From Ursus arctos (taxonomy: Eukaryota > Chordata > Mammalia > Carnivora > Ursidae), in the NCBI RefSeq assembly GCF_023065955.2, contig NW_026622997.1, positions 14,122,001 through 14,186,000 of the forward strand: a stretch of DNA of 64,000 bases. The letters are read 5' to 3'. Positions 1 to 10,996 of this stretch are shown here, piece after piece. Position 1 is the stretch's first letter. Every line of letters begins with the position of its first letter. The translations under genes and the position numbers were made by a program. Below the pieces are notes generated by a model that saw nothing but the letters and a program-made list of their open reading frames with translations, ran no database searches and was not told the origin of the DNA.

Positions 1-757
1 AATCATGGAGGGATGGGGAAATGGGAGACAGTTAATCAATGGGCATAGTCCCGATTTTACGAGATGAGAACATTCTAGAGATTTGCTCTACAACATCAGC
101 CAAATGATTAATAACACTGTATTGGACACTTAAACGTTCGTTCAGAGGGTAGATCTCATGTTCCTTTATTACCACAATGAAATAATATTTCAAACATGAA
201 AAAATGGTAGTTAAAATCAGTACTATAAACTAGAACAGTTGTAAAGCCATGTCAGGGAGGCTGCTGCTTTGTCTTGTCTAAGAAGCAAATTCTCCTCAGC
301 CATGGTTTCTTTCATCATCATCCATTCAGTACGTTTATCCCCACAGTTCTTTATTTCCACCTTGTTCAGATGTGCCTTTAGCTTCTGGAAATGCTCTGGT
401 CAAACAGTGGGGCCAAAGATGAGTGTGTCTTATCTCAGGTCTACCGTGACCCTTTCTTCCTAAACCACCACTCCCAAGGCTTTCTAGAAGGGTTCAAATA
501 TTCTCAACGTGGTCAACCGTGGTATCTCATATTCAGTCGAGAACTATGATATTATTTGTCATCCATATCCTCTTCTGCAATATCACTTTGTAAGGATAGC
601 TGTCTGATACTGAGGCACTGAGTATCCACAGATTAAATAACAGAGATTCGCAAGGAAAAATCAGATTATTTTTGTGGATAGTATGTTTGTTTGAGTGATT
701 GTTGAATGTACAGGGCATGCCTGCATTTGTCAACCTATTTCTCATAATCGGTGAAGG

Positions 758-758
<1 letters not shown>
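1..758. other. unassigned non-coding sequence
   Basis: No recognisable repeat, exon or RNA gene. If the minus-strand gene ends near 970 this is downstream flank. ORFs here are short and have no splice or codon support. Confidence 0.5.
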
Positions 759-796
<38 letters not shown>

Positions 797-815
797 CAGG
801 ATGTGTGTGTGTGTG
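759..815. repeat. (CA)n followed by (TG)n microsatellite
   Basis: About 35 bases of CA repeat, a short spacer (AAAACAGGA), then a TG run. The two arms are mutually complementary and could pair as a hairpin. The minus-strand ORF starting MCVCVCV is only this repeat. Confidence 0.9.
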
Positions 816-926
816 AAGGGAGGAGTAAGTATTTATTGCCTCTGCGTTAAAGACCAGAAAAGTTATGTATCCTGAAAAATGTTTTTAATTATTTCAAGAA
901 GTATAAAAAGTATTTTCAAAAATGAC

Positions 927-932
927 TTTATT
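927..932 (-). terminator. candidate polyadenylation signal AATAAA
   Basis: On the minus strand AATAAA lies 38 bases beyond the TAG of the candidate terminal exon 970-1184, in AT-rich sequence. Hexamers like this are common by chance in AT-rich introns, so it only adds mild support for a 3' end here. Confidence 0.25.
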
Positions 933-969
933 AATGACTCCTAAAATATTGATAAGGTTTTGAAATGGC

Positions 970-1184
970 CTACGTCAACTGAGTGGGGACAATGACAAGC
1001 CAGTTCCAATGATAGTGCAACTCGGTTGCCCCTTTCTGTTTCCTCACAGTGCTGTTAAATAGCACAGGTACAAAGGGGAAACGGAGTGTGATGACTGTAT
1101 GAGACCAAATAAAACGGTGAGGGTGTAAAATGTCCTGAAAACACAAGCTGTAATCTGCTGTTGTCAATCTAATCCACACACACT
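970..1184 (-). CDS. candidate 3'-terminal coding exon (C-terminus) of the minus-strand split gene
   Basis: Seen: on the minus strand a strong acceptor (pyrimidine-rich tract ending TTTCTAATTACAG) precedes 1184. The exon has two bases that complete a phase-1 codon, then about 70 open codons to TAG at 972-970. Phase 1 is exactly what the exon at 17461-17671 leaves, giving the join SSQ|ECVWIRLTTADY. An AATAAA lies on the minus strand at 932-927, 38 bases past the stop, so a very short 3' UTR is possible. The peptide is mixed (ADYSLCFQDILHPHRF, then a basic RKQKG patch) and is not low complexity. Inference: terminal exon of the same gene. It competes with the unit at 1521-1591, which fits the same phase. 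A GTGAGG inside the exon, following AACAGCACT, could also act as a donor. I do not recognise the peptide. Confidence 0.4.
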
Positions 1185-1369
1185 CTGTAATTAGAAACAT
1201 ATTGGAAGAGGGCAGCAGGCACATATTTGTACTTTTCCCTCAAACCTTTATTTTGATCATTCACACGTGACACGTTCATTTTTATTGCCGCTCCCTTACA
1301 AAAAAAAAAAAAAAGAATTTTAAAAAGGGAGCTTCAACCCCCCTCCCCCTAGAATTTTTTGAACCCTTC

Positions 1370-1860
1370 CAAATAATTTCTCATTTTTTTTCTCATGAAA
1401 GGAGGCAACACAGCAAAGATTCTAACCTGCTGGAAACGTTTTAAGCCCGCCTCGTCTCTCTGTCCCCCAGATCCTTTTGACACACCCTCCTCCCTCCTTC
1501 CTTAGCGTTAAACTGCTTCTCTACTTCCTTTCCATCAGTGGGAACACTTCCCTTATGGGTGTCAGGATCTCTCGGAGGGGGCAGGGCTGCCCTGCAGAGG
1601 AAATGACAAGCTGTGAAATGTAAAAGAGCAATTCCTTCCACATGTTCCTTTGCTCCTGGAGCGGTGAGGGCTTGTCGGCTACCATCACTTTGGAATCAGG
1701 CAGGACTGTGCGTCGTAGTTCTGTCAAAACTAATTTACAATTAAAGACCTGCATGACTGTTTAAAGCTTTTTCAATTCCAGCAGTTTGCTGAAATGACTT
1801 TGAGATTGAAGTGGATCAGACCAGAAACCTTTGTTGTAATTAACTACAGTGGATGAGGAG
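1370..1860. promoter_or_regulatory. repeat-free, GC-richer block, possibly conserved
   Basis: Unlike the AT-rich flanks, this stretch has balanced composition, no known repeat, ORFs in several frames on the minus strand and a strong minus-strand acceptor at 1592. It could hold a 3' exon or UTR, or a conserved regulatory element. No specific binding site is claimed. Confidence 0.2.
1521..1591 (-). CDS. alternative candidate 3'-terminal exon of the minus-strand split gene
   Basis: Seen: a textbook acceptor (CATTTCCTCTGCAG) ends at 1592. The exon gives two bases completing a phase-1 codon, then 22 codons (QPCPLREILTPIREVFPLME and two more) and a TAG at 1523-1521. It is compatible with the phase-1 donor of exon 17461-17671. 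A second frame through the same acceptor is open much further, to 1441, as a charged peptide (KGSVPTDGKEVEKQFNAKEG), but it needs a phase-2 upstream exon. Inference: either an alternative last exon, a skipped exon, or a chance acceptor in a GC-richer, possibly conserved block. Without transcript data I cannot choose between this and 970-1184. Confidence 0.3.
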
Positions 1861-1898
1861 GAAGCTCAGAAAATAAGACAGAGCTGAAATCAAATTGT

Positions 1899-2128
1899 AT
1901 GTTTATAATATAAATAAATAATATAAATAAATAATATATAATTTATAATATATACTGTATTTATATTATGTATTATATATATTTATATTTTATATACAAA
2001 TACATATTATATGCTTATTTTTATTTATTTATAATATAAATAGTATGTTGTTATATTATTACATACTATATTATATATATTATATGTCATATATATTATA
2101 TTATAGTATATTCATATGTATATATGAA
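1899..2128. repeat. AT-rich low-complexity tract
   Basis: Almost pure A/T with ATATTATA and AATAAATA units. Many self-complementary words make it prone to cruciform structure and length variation. Confidence 0.85.
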
Positions 2129-2266
2129 ATCCTTACCTCACCTCCAATTAACAACATATATGTGGAAATTTCCAAGCTGAGCCTCAATTTGGAGAATTTA
2201 ATATTGCAGGTATTGGAAATCTTATTTAGTTTGTGAATAAAGTTACAAAAAGTTCCTTCACTGATA

Positions 2267-2321
2267 GGAAGGAAGGAAGGAAGGAAGGAAGGAGGGAAAG
2301 AAGGAAAAAGGGAAGGAAGGA
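2267..2321. repeat. (GGAA)n tetranucleotide tract
   Basis: Roughly a dozen GGAA/AAGG units with GGGA interruptions. GGAA arrays can bind ETS-family factors in vitro, but nothing here points to use. Confidence 0.85.
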
Positions 2322-2869
2322 TTGATTTATCTTGACCATCTGACATTTAAAAAAAAATTATATTATTTTAAAATACTTCAAAGCATTTTTGATTTAAAAC
2401 ATTTTAATCCATTTCTCTGATATATTAAGCAAAGGCATCTTAAAATTGCAGGTAATTAGCTTTTTATGCAGATTAGTCACTTTGAAACATACTGCGGGTC
2501 CCTGAGGTTCAATTTTGCATTCAGATAACCACCTTGTATTTGCTTATGTTATTTCAAACTCCAGAAACCCAAAAGAATAAATATCATATCTAAAAGCTGC
2601 CTCAGCATTTCACCAAATGGTGGTTCTGAAGTGGCTATTCCAAGTTCTTAAAATCTAGGACATCCTTTGCAGAAGTACTCATTCCGTAAAAGCTAGCTGA
2701 GCGAACAGAGGTACACCTAACAGGAAATTCTTTGGGACAACCTCTCCACAAACTCAACTCAAACTGTCAAAAGCAAAGTCATATAAACTATTTTCAAATA
2801 TCAGACTCATAATTCTTTCATAGAAGCAAGGTAACTACTAACTTTCAGATTATTAACTAAAAATATATT
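2322..2869. other. unassigned AT-rich sequence
   Basis: No exon or repeat recognised; intron or downstream flank depending on where the minus-strand gene ends. Confidence 0.4.
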
Positions 2870-3072
2870 GGGGCGCCTGGGTGGCTCAGTTGTTAAGCGT
2901 CTGTCTTCGGCTCAGGGCGTGATCCTGGAGTTCTGGGATCGAGCCCCACGTCAGGCTCCTCCACTGGGAGCCTGCTTCTTCCTCTCCCACTCCCCCTACT
3001 TGTGTTCCCTCTCTCGCTGGCTATCTCTCTCTCTGTCGAATGAATAAATAAAATCTTTAAAAAAATAATAAT
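2870..3072 (+). mobile_element. Can-SINE, plus orientation
   Basis: Starts GGGGCGCCTGGGTGGCTCAG, has the tRNA-like head, CT-rich body and AAAATCTTTAAA tail. Flanked by AAAAATATAT on the left (ending about 2868) and right (about 3080), an apparent target-site duplication. Confidence 0.9.
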
Positions 3073-3474
3073 AAAAATAAAAATATATACGACTGTGGTC
3101 TGGGATAATTAACAGTGTCTGAAAACTTGCTTTTCTTATCTTACACAGGAGGAAATGGTGGCCTAAAGACTTCAGGAAACATGATGTGGAGATTTGTATA
3201 AAACTGGCCACACATACTTGAGCTCTGACACCCACACAGTAGGTCTCTTAATATATAATGAACACACTAACTAAGCTCTAGTGACCAGCTTGTCCATGGC
3301 TCCCTGTTCTAAGTTCCAGTATTACGGACCTTCAGCTACTCTCCATCTGTGCTTCTATTCCCACTGCTGTTAATTAATTTGCCCTCCATCTTGCCTCTAC
3401 TCATGGCTTAGATTGGACATAACCATGCACATTGGGCAGAGCCCTCTCACCAGGCCACCGATTATATCATGAAA

Positions 3475-3984
3475 ATAGAACCACACACGCATGGCCAATT
3501 GATTTTTGACAAAGGGATAAAGGCAACTCAGTGGTGAAAGAACAGTCTTTTCAACAAATGGTGTTGACAAACTACAGACAAACCACCTTTCCTTTGCAAA
3601 CCACCTTTCCCACAAAGGATCTGTATCCAGAATGTAGAAAGAACTCTCAAAATTCAACAACAACAACAACAAAAAAATGCAAACAACCCAATTCAAAATA
3701 GGCAAAAGACTTGAACAGATACTTTCTCAAAGATTAATATGGATGGCCGATAAGCGCATATGAAGCAGCTTAATAAAATTAGTCACTAATAAAATACAAA
3801 TTGAAATTATAACTTCAAATTTAATTTTGAATACAAATTGGAATGACTTAAAAAAAACAATACTAAGCTCAGGTGAGGGTGCAGAGCTACTGAAACTCTC
3901 ATATGTTTCTTGTGGAAATGCAAAATTATACAGCCATTCTGTAAAAGAGGCAGCATCTTAAAAAGTTAAAAATACATATACCAT
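3475..3984 (+). mobile_element. L1 3' fragment, part 1
   Basis: Matches the end of LINE-1 ORF2 and 3' UTR as known from mammals (CATGGCCAATTGATTTTTGA, AATAGGCAAAAGACTTGAAC). Many in-frame breaks; not coding. It continues after the SINE at 3985-4204. Confidence 0.75.
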
Positions 3985-4171
3985 CTGGGTGCCTGGGTGG
4001 CTCAGTCTGTTAAGCTCCAACTCTTGATCTATGCTCAGGTTATGATCTCAGGGTCATTCTCAGGGTCATGAGATCAAGCCCTGAGTCGGGCTCCACTCTG
4101 AGCTTGGAGCCTGCTTGAGATTCTTTCTCCCTCTCCCTCTCCCTCTCCCCACCCCTGTCCTCTCTCTGTCA

Positions 4172-4204
<33 letters not shown>
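3985..4204 (+). mobile_element. older Can-SINE ending in (AAT)n
   Basis: Head GGTGCCTGGGTGGCTCAG, internal small duplication of CTCAGGGTCAT, CT-rich body and an (AAT)n tail at 4172-4204. Diverged from the young consensus and inserted into the L1 on both sides. Confidence 0.85.
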
Positions 4205-4665
4205 TCTACTCTTAGGTGTATCTCTTGGAGAAATCAGTACTATGTTCACATGAAAACTTGTATATGAATATTTATAGCAACTCTATTCATAATTGCCAAA
4301 AAAAATGGAAACAGCTGCTATGTCCTTTTAATGGGTGAAAAGATAAGTTTTGGTACATCCATTTAGTGGCAGTCATCCAGCCATGAGTAGGAATGAACTG
4401 TGGGTGCATACAATTCAGATGAGTCCCAAAGACACTATGCTGACTAAAAAAAAGCAGTGTCTACAAAAGATTACATTTCCTATTGCTAGAGCAGAGGTGG
4501 ATGGAGGGATCAGGTCACTGGGTGATGGGCATTAAGGAGGACACATGATGCGATGAGCACTGGGTGTTATACACAACTGATAATTTATTGAACACTACAC
4601 CTGAAATGAATGATGTACTATCAGTTGGCTAATTGAATTTTTAAAAAAGAAAGAAAGAAAGAAAA
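4205..4665 (+). mobile_element. L1 3' fragment, part 2 (carnivore-type 3' end)
   Basis: Contains the carnivore L1 3' end words GAGCACTGGGTGTTATACAC and AACACTACACCTGAAATGA, and a GAAA-rich tail. Confidence 0.75.
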
Positions 4666-4679
4666 TGCGGGAGATTAAA

Positions 4680-4950
4680 AACAAAAAAAAAAGATGACGT
4701 ACCCTATGAAAATTTCGAAAATACAAAACTTTAGGGATGGTAAAGAGATCAGTGCATAGCACGGATTAGGGGTGGGGGTGGAGTGAGGGGGTAAGGATGG
4801 GCCTGCAGCAGACAGCAGAAAGGAAAAGGAAGGAGTTTAGGTAATAGAATGGTTCTTTATCCTGATCGTGGTGCTAATCACACAAATCTAAATTACATCG
4901 GCATTCTAAAAAAGTCTGTTTTCCTGTATGTTAGTTTAAAAAATAAAATA
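4680..4950 (+). mobile_element. old L1M 3'-end fragment
   Basis: Resembles the degenerate L1M tail: purine-rich GGGGTGGGGGTGGAGTGAGG, then TTTATCCTGATCGTGGTGCT and an AT-rich end. Confidence 0.5.
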
Positions 4951-4954
4951 AGTA

Positions 4955-5160
4955 GGGGCGCCTGGGTGGCACAGCGGTTAAGCATCTGCCTTCGGCTCAG
5001 GGCGTGATCCCAGCGTTATGGGATCGAGCCCCACATCAGGCTCCTCCTCTAGGAGCCTGCTTCTTCCTCTCCCACTCCCCCTGCTTGTGCTCCCTCTCTT
5101 GCTGGCTGTCTCTATCTCTGTCAAATAAATAAATAAAATCTTTAAATAAAAAAAAAAAAA
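4955..5160 (+). mobile_element. young Can-SINE, plus orientation
   Basis: Near-consensus copy (GGGGCGCCTGGGTGGCACAG, CCTTCGGCTCAGGGCGTGAT) with the AATAAATAAATAAAATCTTT tail and poly-A. Confidence 0.95.
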
Positions 5161-5187
5161 CTATGGCTTGGACCCACAGGTTCCTGT

Positions 5188-5250
5188 TTAAATAAATAAA
5201 TAAATAAAATAAAATAATAAAATAAAATAAAATAAAATAAAATAAAAAAA
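5188..5250. repeat. (AAAT)n/(AAAAT)n tract
   Basis: Simple repeat directly downstream of a SINE; the spacer between them is 27 bases. Confidence 0.85.
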
Positions 5251-5304
5251 GTAAACTGTTCGCTTGACTTCTTTCCATAGCAAGGAGTTGGAAGCCCAGA
5301 TGGC

Positions 5305-5445
5305 ACTCAACCCAATTCACTTACTCATTTAACAAATAGTCACTGAGAATCTATGATGTGCTGAATGTTGCCGTAGGCCATGGGTACACAAAGAAGCAAG
5401 AGAAAGATTTCTGCCCTCATGAGTTTGCAGTCCAGCTACACCTCC
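5305..5445 (-). mobile_element. L2 3'-end fragment
   Basis: Reverse complement of the LINE-2 tail: TCATTTAACAAATAGTCACTG, TGATGTGCTGAATG, then CTGCCCTCATGAGTTTGCAG. Confidence 0.6.
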
Positions 5446-5769
5446 TTATGATGCGTCTTTTAAGACTTCGTCAAGTCAACAGGGACATGAAGGTGAAACA
5501 GAGCTGATGCTTTCAGAAGGAGCTCAAAGTTTCATCTCTAGAGATGAAGGGAGGCCCTATATCTAAGTGTGTCTGTTTCAAAGTCCCTTCTCAGCCTGTC
5601 TCATCCGAAACAAGGCTGCAACGCACACCATAGTTAGGCCACCTCCCACCCTCATTCTCATCTTTAGCAACCAAAGCTAGAGAGGACTCTAGAATTTCTG
5701 CTTTGCAGCAGAGAGCAGTTAAGTTAAAAGATTAATGAATTACTGGACCATTTGCTGTGGTATTTGATT

Positions 5770-5925
5770 CTCCCCACAAACTTGAAAGAAGAAAATTCAG
5801 CCATTACTATTCTTATTTCATATACATAAGGAAATTATCTCGCAAAGTTTTCACAAATACTGAGTAGTAAACTTGTGATTCACTCCAGTTTTCAGACTCC
5901 GAGTCCATATTACTTTCCTGGTACC
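5770..5925 (-). mobile_element. MIR fragment
   Basis: Degenerate reverse MIR core (CTATTCTTATTTCATATACATAAGGAAA) with the usual tail toward TGATTCACTCCAG. Confidence 0.35.
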
Positions 5926-5994
5926 ACAACGTGACAGCCAAGGGAAAACCATTCCTTTGTATTTCTTGGCTTTGCTAATCCACAATTGTCTAAG

Positions 5995-6120
5995 GAGTAC
6001 ATTGATTCACTCATTTATTTAACAAATTTTCATTGAACAATTACTGTCTGCCAGGGACAGTGGTAGAACACGCAGACTCAGTGCCTACCCTCAAGACGCC
6101 ATCATAATTGCCGTGAGGGG
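5995..6120 (-). mobile_element. L2 3'-end fragment
   Basis: Contains TTCACTCATTTATTTAACAA and TCTGCCAGGGACAGTGG, matching the reversed L2 tail. Confidence 0.55.
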
Positions 6121-6327
6121 AAAGAACTCTGAGGGAATTCAGTGGAGGCACTGCATACGGCCTTCCTTCTTTGGGAAGGAAGTTTTAAGCTAGATTATCG
6201 AGGAAGAAAAAGTAGTGGCAGAAAAAGACTCTTCCAGTTGGAGGAAATAGCCTGAAGTATAGGCTAAGATGGAAATCACCTTGTCCATTTGTAGGAACTG
6301 AAGAAAACCAGAGCAATCAACAGCTGC

Positions 6328-6505
6328 ACATCAGTGTTTCTCAACTCTGGCTGTACATTAGAATCACCAGAAAGAGGTTTTTTTTAAGAATAACATTGTC
6401 CAGGTCCTGCCCCCTGAGAATTTGATCCATTTGTTCTGGGGCAGAGCCCAGACAAGAATATTTGTTTAAAGCTCCGTGGAAGAGTCAATGTACAGGCAGA
6501 TTTAA
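6328..6505 (+). mobile_element. MER5A-like hAT fragment
   Basis: Begins CAGTGTTTCTCAACTCTGGC and continues ATTAGAATCACCAG, CCAGGTCCTG, as in the non-autonomous hAT element MER5A. Confidence 0.7.
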
Positions 6506-7648
6506 GAAGCCTTGTTTTTGTTAGGTTTGTTGAACCACAGATACAGGCAAATTAATGTTTAAGTATGAATAGACTTCTTTCAGGATTTATCAACATTTTG
6601 GTTAATTTCAGGTAAGACTTAACTTTTTTTTTTTAAGTCAGGTTCTAGTGGTCTAGTTTTATACTGAAAAGGCTCATTTAATATTAATTGATTTCAATAT
6701 ATGTGGCACATGATACAAGAATAAATAGTGGCTCCTTGTTTCCTCCTATATATGATAGTACTTATGTTATATTCATTGATGAGGAAGTTCTAGAAAGAAA
6801 GAGACCACGGACTCATCCAATTATCTATACTCCTGAAGACGTATAGTTCCCAAGATGGATGAGTGGCCCACTGGCAAAGGAACATGGAGTACGCTTAAAG
6901 GATCACAGGCTGAAGCAAAAAATAATTAAGTATCAGAGTGGAGATCTATTATTTCAAAGGTTCATTGAATTGGGCTTCCTGGATACATGGTGCCATTCTA
7001 ATGGGGGTCCCAGAGAGCGTATGTCTGACCCCTATATCACTGACCCATCTGGAAGCAGTAAAATGTGGTCCCAGTATTTCTTAAATAACGTTAAATAAAA
7101 AATGAGTTCCACAATTAACTCAAGTTCTCTCGAAGTAGGTGCTTTCTACGCTTGGCTGGCTCAGCCTTTCCAGAAGGTATCAGAGCCCTTTTCATCCTTA
7201 TTTGTCCTCAGGCCAAAACCTACAGCAACTTTGAAAACAGTAGCTTATCTTGAGAGGGGCCAGAAGGGAAAGTATTTAACAAGATTAAGACACTTGAAAT
7301 TAGAATTCCAAATAACATCATTGTTCCTCAGCAATTTATTACATTCCCTAAATTTCACGAAGATTTTTTTTTCTTTAAAGGTTGCAATTTTGCTTATTTT
7401 TTAAAATTGTTCTTACGTAGAAAATATCAGAGATTTTTTTTTTTAAAAACTACTCTGCCTTTTTCTCTTCTCTTTTACCTCAAAGGAAAAATTATCCTTC
7501 CTCCTTCCCCATACTCACCTCTCCCATCTATCTTGCTTATGATGGGAGCTGAACCCAACAATTATCCTCTCTCTCCTGCATTCTCAATTTTTCCTCCTCC
7601 AGGTTTTTTTCCCATTTTTTATCAAGAGAGGACTGAGTGTTCAACCAC
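6506..7648. other. unassigned AT-rich sequence
   Basis: Open plus-strand frames (6859-7098, 7102-7404) lack splice sites and domains. No repeat recognised with confidence. Confidence 0.4.
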
Positions 7649-7670
7649 AAAAAAAAAAAAAAAAAAAAAA
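7649..7670. repeat. poly-A run
   Basis: 22 consecutive A; possibly the tail of a lost retrocopy. Confidence 0.8.
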
Positions 7671-7939
7671 TCTTCCCTCAACCCCTGACTTCATTAAGCT
7701 GTGGTGAAACTCTCTCCTTCTCATTTTCAAGTGCATCTTCTATACGCACTGCCTTAGTTTCTTCTTTCTTGTTCCCTCCTCTCGTCATTGCAGTTTGGTT
7801 CGTGCCCTCATTTCTTATGTATTCCCTCAAAAGGCATCAAAATGCACTTTATTTTCAAAGCAAACTGTCTTTTCATCTTTGCCTGAGTCAATCTTTCCAG
7901 AGCTTTGCTAAGACGAAGTGAGATTTGTGGACGGGACAA

Positions 7940-8078
7940 CAGCGTTATGCATCATATGGGAGCTGAAGAGTCTAACACCCACCTCAGACCTACTGGATTA
8001 GAATTTGCATTTTAACTAGATCCTTGGGTGATCTGTATGCATTTAGTTTGAGTAGTGCTGCAACAGAGTATTTTACTG
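7940..8078 (+). mobile_element. MER5A-like hAT fragment
   Basis: Middle and end of the element (GACCTACTGGATTAGAATTTGCATTTTAAC, written here only as landmarks CCTACTGGATTAG and TGGGTGATCTGTATGCA). Confidence 0.5.
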
Positions 8079-8089
8079 ATGTGACCACC

Positions 8090-8830
8090 CTCTCCCTTCT
8101 TAAGATTCTTAAAATTCCATAGCTCCCATGACGCCCCACCTCCTGGTCCTTCTACTTCTTCAGTTTGCTCCTTTGCAATTTACTTCACCCTCTTCTCTCA
8201 TCTGTCCCTTAAATTAAGGTTTTCCTAAAGTTTTTCCACTCTTTGTTCTGTGGTTTGCCTAGTAGGATGACACCCATATGTCCCTCCTGAGTTTAAATCC
8301 ATTTTTTTTCAACTCCGAGCTAGTCACAGTCTTCTTAATTTCCCCAACACTTTAAAAACTCAATTTGATTAAAACCAACTGGCCAACTTTTGTCTGAAAC
8401 CTGCTCCTTTGGGTACCTCAGCTCTGATAAGGGCAACACTATTTTCTGAGATACCTGAGATAGAAATACTGCTGACTGTAATTTTCTAGTTTTTCTTTAC
8501 GGCACAGCTATTTGTCTACCAAATCCTATTGACTCAACTTTAACATTTCTCTAAAATGAACCCTTTTGATTGCATTCCACTGCCACTATCCTACCTCCGG
8601 CCCTTACCATCTCTTCTTCTGGCTGATGTAATGGCCTTCTTACTGGATTTCTTGCCTTCGATTACCCCTTGCCCAAATGTACCCCCATATGTAGGCTGGA
8701 ATCCAACGATTCCTTATAGTTCTTCAAATACACCTTGTACCGTTCTGACTTCTTGACTTTTTTTATGGCTTTTCTGTTATCCAAAAGCATTTCCATCAGT
8801 GCTTGCCTTTTGAACTGCAAACTACCCTTC
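8090..8830 (+). mobile_element. L2 (LINE-2) fragment
   Basis: Pyrimidine-rich sense strand resembling the 3' part of L2 ORF2, e.g. AAACCTGCTCCTTTGGGTAC, CCTATTGACTCAAC and CCATCTCTTCTTCTGGCTG. Frames are broken; the 66-codon ORF at 8556 is a relic of it. Confidence 0.45.
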
Positions 8831-9393
8831 TAACTCAGGTCAAAATTGTGAAATTAACACATATTTTCTTGATCATACCAATACAGGATTTAAAATGGAT
8901 TGCATTAAAAAGAGTTCATGGAATTCTCCTGCCCCCAAAAGCCCACTCATTTGTTTCTGAGAATTTATCATAGCATATAGAACGAGCTCGCAATCTGCCT
9001 CCTTAGCTTGTCCCACACTGGGCTCTGTAACAACTTGGATTTTGGAATTGTAGTATAGAGAACATAGTATATGTATATAACATAACTTGATGTATCACAG
9101 GACAGTATGTACTATACTATATTGTATATGTCCATGTCTTACATAATTTCATTGAGAAGTTTCTCTTTCAGCAGGTTGGTGAGTGTTTCCAAACAGTGCC
9201 CCTCTCCCTGGGAATTCCACTGTGAGATAACCGAGGTAGAGAACAAGTCTGATTGGCTATCTTTCTTACTGTTCTTTCTTATCTAACTATCTAATTGCAT
9301 CTGCTTCACTTTTCTAAGCCTGAAGTTTGTCCCAGAAAGCTTACTGGTCTTGTATGTAAATAGAGTGGTGGTAGACCTGCTTATCATTTATTC

Positions 9394-9396
<3 letters not shown>
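8831..9396. other. unassigned sequence
   Basis: Includes a TATA-rich patch at about 9055-9130. Nothing else recognised. Confidence 0.4.

Positions 9397-9434
<38 letters not shown>
9397..9434. repeat. (GT)n microsatellite
   Basis: About 19 uninterrupted GT units; Z-DNA-prone and likely polymorphic. Confidence 0.95.
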
Positions 9435-9436
<2 letters not shown>

Positions 9437-9850
9437 CTCAGCGGAAGAGTGAGCTTGAGCTCAAGTAAGCCCCCGCAGGTCAGGGATTGCATGTTATTTT
9501 GGTTTGTATTCCCAGAGCATTTAGCAGTCTGCTTTGTTGACAGTGGTTACACAATAAAACTCTCCTGAATTGAATTCTGCATCACCAAACATATATAGAT
9601 GCTGCCAGAGACCATTGTTTATGAAATGTAGGCACATACAAAACAAAATTATCAAGCATAACAAATATTTTCCTGGATTGCCCCCTAAAAAGTAAAACAG
9701 CCTAAAAGATGATAATAATCCCACAGTTACATCATGGCTCTCTTCCTCCAGCCTTTCAGAAATATTTCTGGCCTCAGGCTCCACCTATTTGCAAGGCTGA
9801 TCATCACTTAAAATATCAACCTGGGGATTATATTCAGAATCCTCTCAAGA

Positions 9851-9881
<31 letters not shown>

Positions 9882-9929
9882 TGTGTGTGCACACGTATGC
9901 GTGTGTGCACGTGCTTGCACATGTGTGCT
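9851..9929. repeat. compound (GT)n(GA)n(GT)n microsatellite
   Basis: GT run, short GA run, then imperfect GT/GC alternation including GCACACGTATGCGTGTGTGC, which is largely alternating purine-pyrimidine. Confidence 0.9.
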
Positions 9930-10129
9930 TGAAGGGATAACAGTAGTCACTTTTTCATGATTTGGGGGCTAGAGTAGATTCAGCAGATTACGTATGGAGC
10001 CTATCAATGTGAGACAGCTTGCGGAAGATCATAAACATATTTTTCAGAGAGAAACGTCGCAGCCATGAACACATCACGTGGTCACCCCTTCCCTAAGGTT
10101 TGCTCCTTTAATTGTAAATAGCCAGAAAG

Positions 10130-10520
10130 CCATCAAGCCAGAGTTTAATAAACTTTTAATTTGAAATGAATTACCACATGTTGTGTTTGTTTACCCATTA
10201 TTAAATCTCTTAGCAACATATCAGTGGCAGGAACAGCGTACTGTAGCACAGCCCTGATATATTAGAAAACAAACCCATGGGGGATATTAACTGCTAATAA
10301 TATGTTTAGGAAGCCTCTAAGAAAAATAAATAAATATAAGCAATGTAGCAGAGACATGTATTTGGAGAGATTGTATGTTTTGTTTTTGTATAAATCTATT
10401 CTGAATAGGAGCAAAACGTCCCTGTGCAGGTTTTGAATGTGAAGCTGGAATCTTCTGAGCTCAGAGCAGAGCTAATGCAAATTAGCCTTTTCCAAGCCTT
10501 TTCTTAAAGCAGAAAAGATT
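10130..10520. promoter_or_regulatory. candidate conserved regulatory block with palindromic octamer site
   Basis: Repeat-free. At 10471-10486 the sequence GCTAATGCAAATTAGC is a perfect 6+6 inverted repeat around GCAA and contains the POU octamer ATGCAAAT plus two TAAT homeodomain cores. A forkhead-like TGTTTGTTTAC is at about 10183-10193. These are sequence matches only; enhancer function is inferred. Confidence 0.35.
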
Positions 10521-10887
10521 CTTCCTCTCCCAGTACATAGTGCTCTCATACCGATTGTGTCAGTATTCACGTTTCATGGAGTGTCACCTGTTCTCCTTTT
10601 AGGGGAACGGAGGGCAGCATTTGAAAAGCCAAGTTCAGAGCACGGTGCAGTAGGTGTGGAAAATAGAGCCACAGTACCCTGAGGAAAAACTAGAAAGCAA
10701 AAATGATCCGGTGAAAAATGGTCTAAGAGTAATTGCTTCTAGTCTTCAGCTCAGTATCCTAAAACTAGGTTAAAATGTCAGTATCACTGAAATATTATTA
10801 CTGTTAAGTCAGAAGCTACTTTCTCAAAAGTTAAAAATTCTAAAATAAGATTTTGAGTTCCATGCTTAATCCTAAAACATCAGGAGG

Positions 10888-10896
10888 AAAAAAAAA

Positions 10897-10942
<46 letters not shown>

Positions 10943-10945
10943 GGA

Positions 10946-10996
<51 letters not shown>
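10888..10996. repeat. (GAAA)n tetranucleotide array
   Basis: About 100 bases of GAAA with one GAGG interruption splitting two blocks. Strongly purine-biased; triplex and slippage prone. Confidence 0.95.

Noticed and set aside
9851..9929. Alternating repeats considered as a CRISPR-like or regulatory array
   Set aside because: Simple compound microsatellite; no spacers and a mammalian genome.
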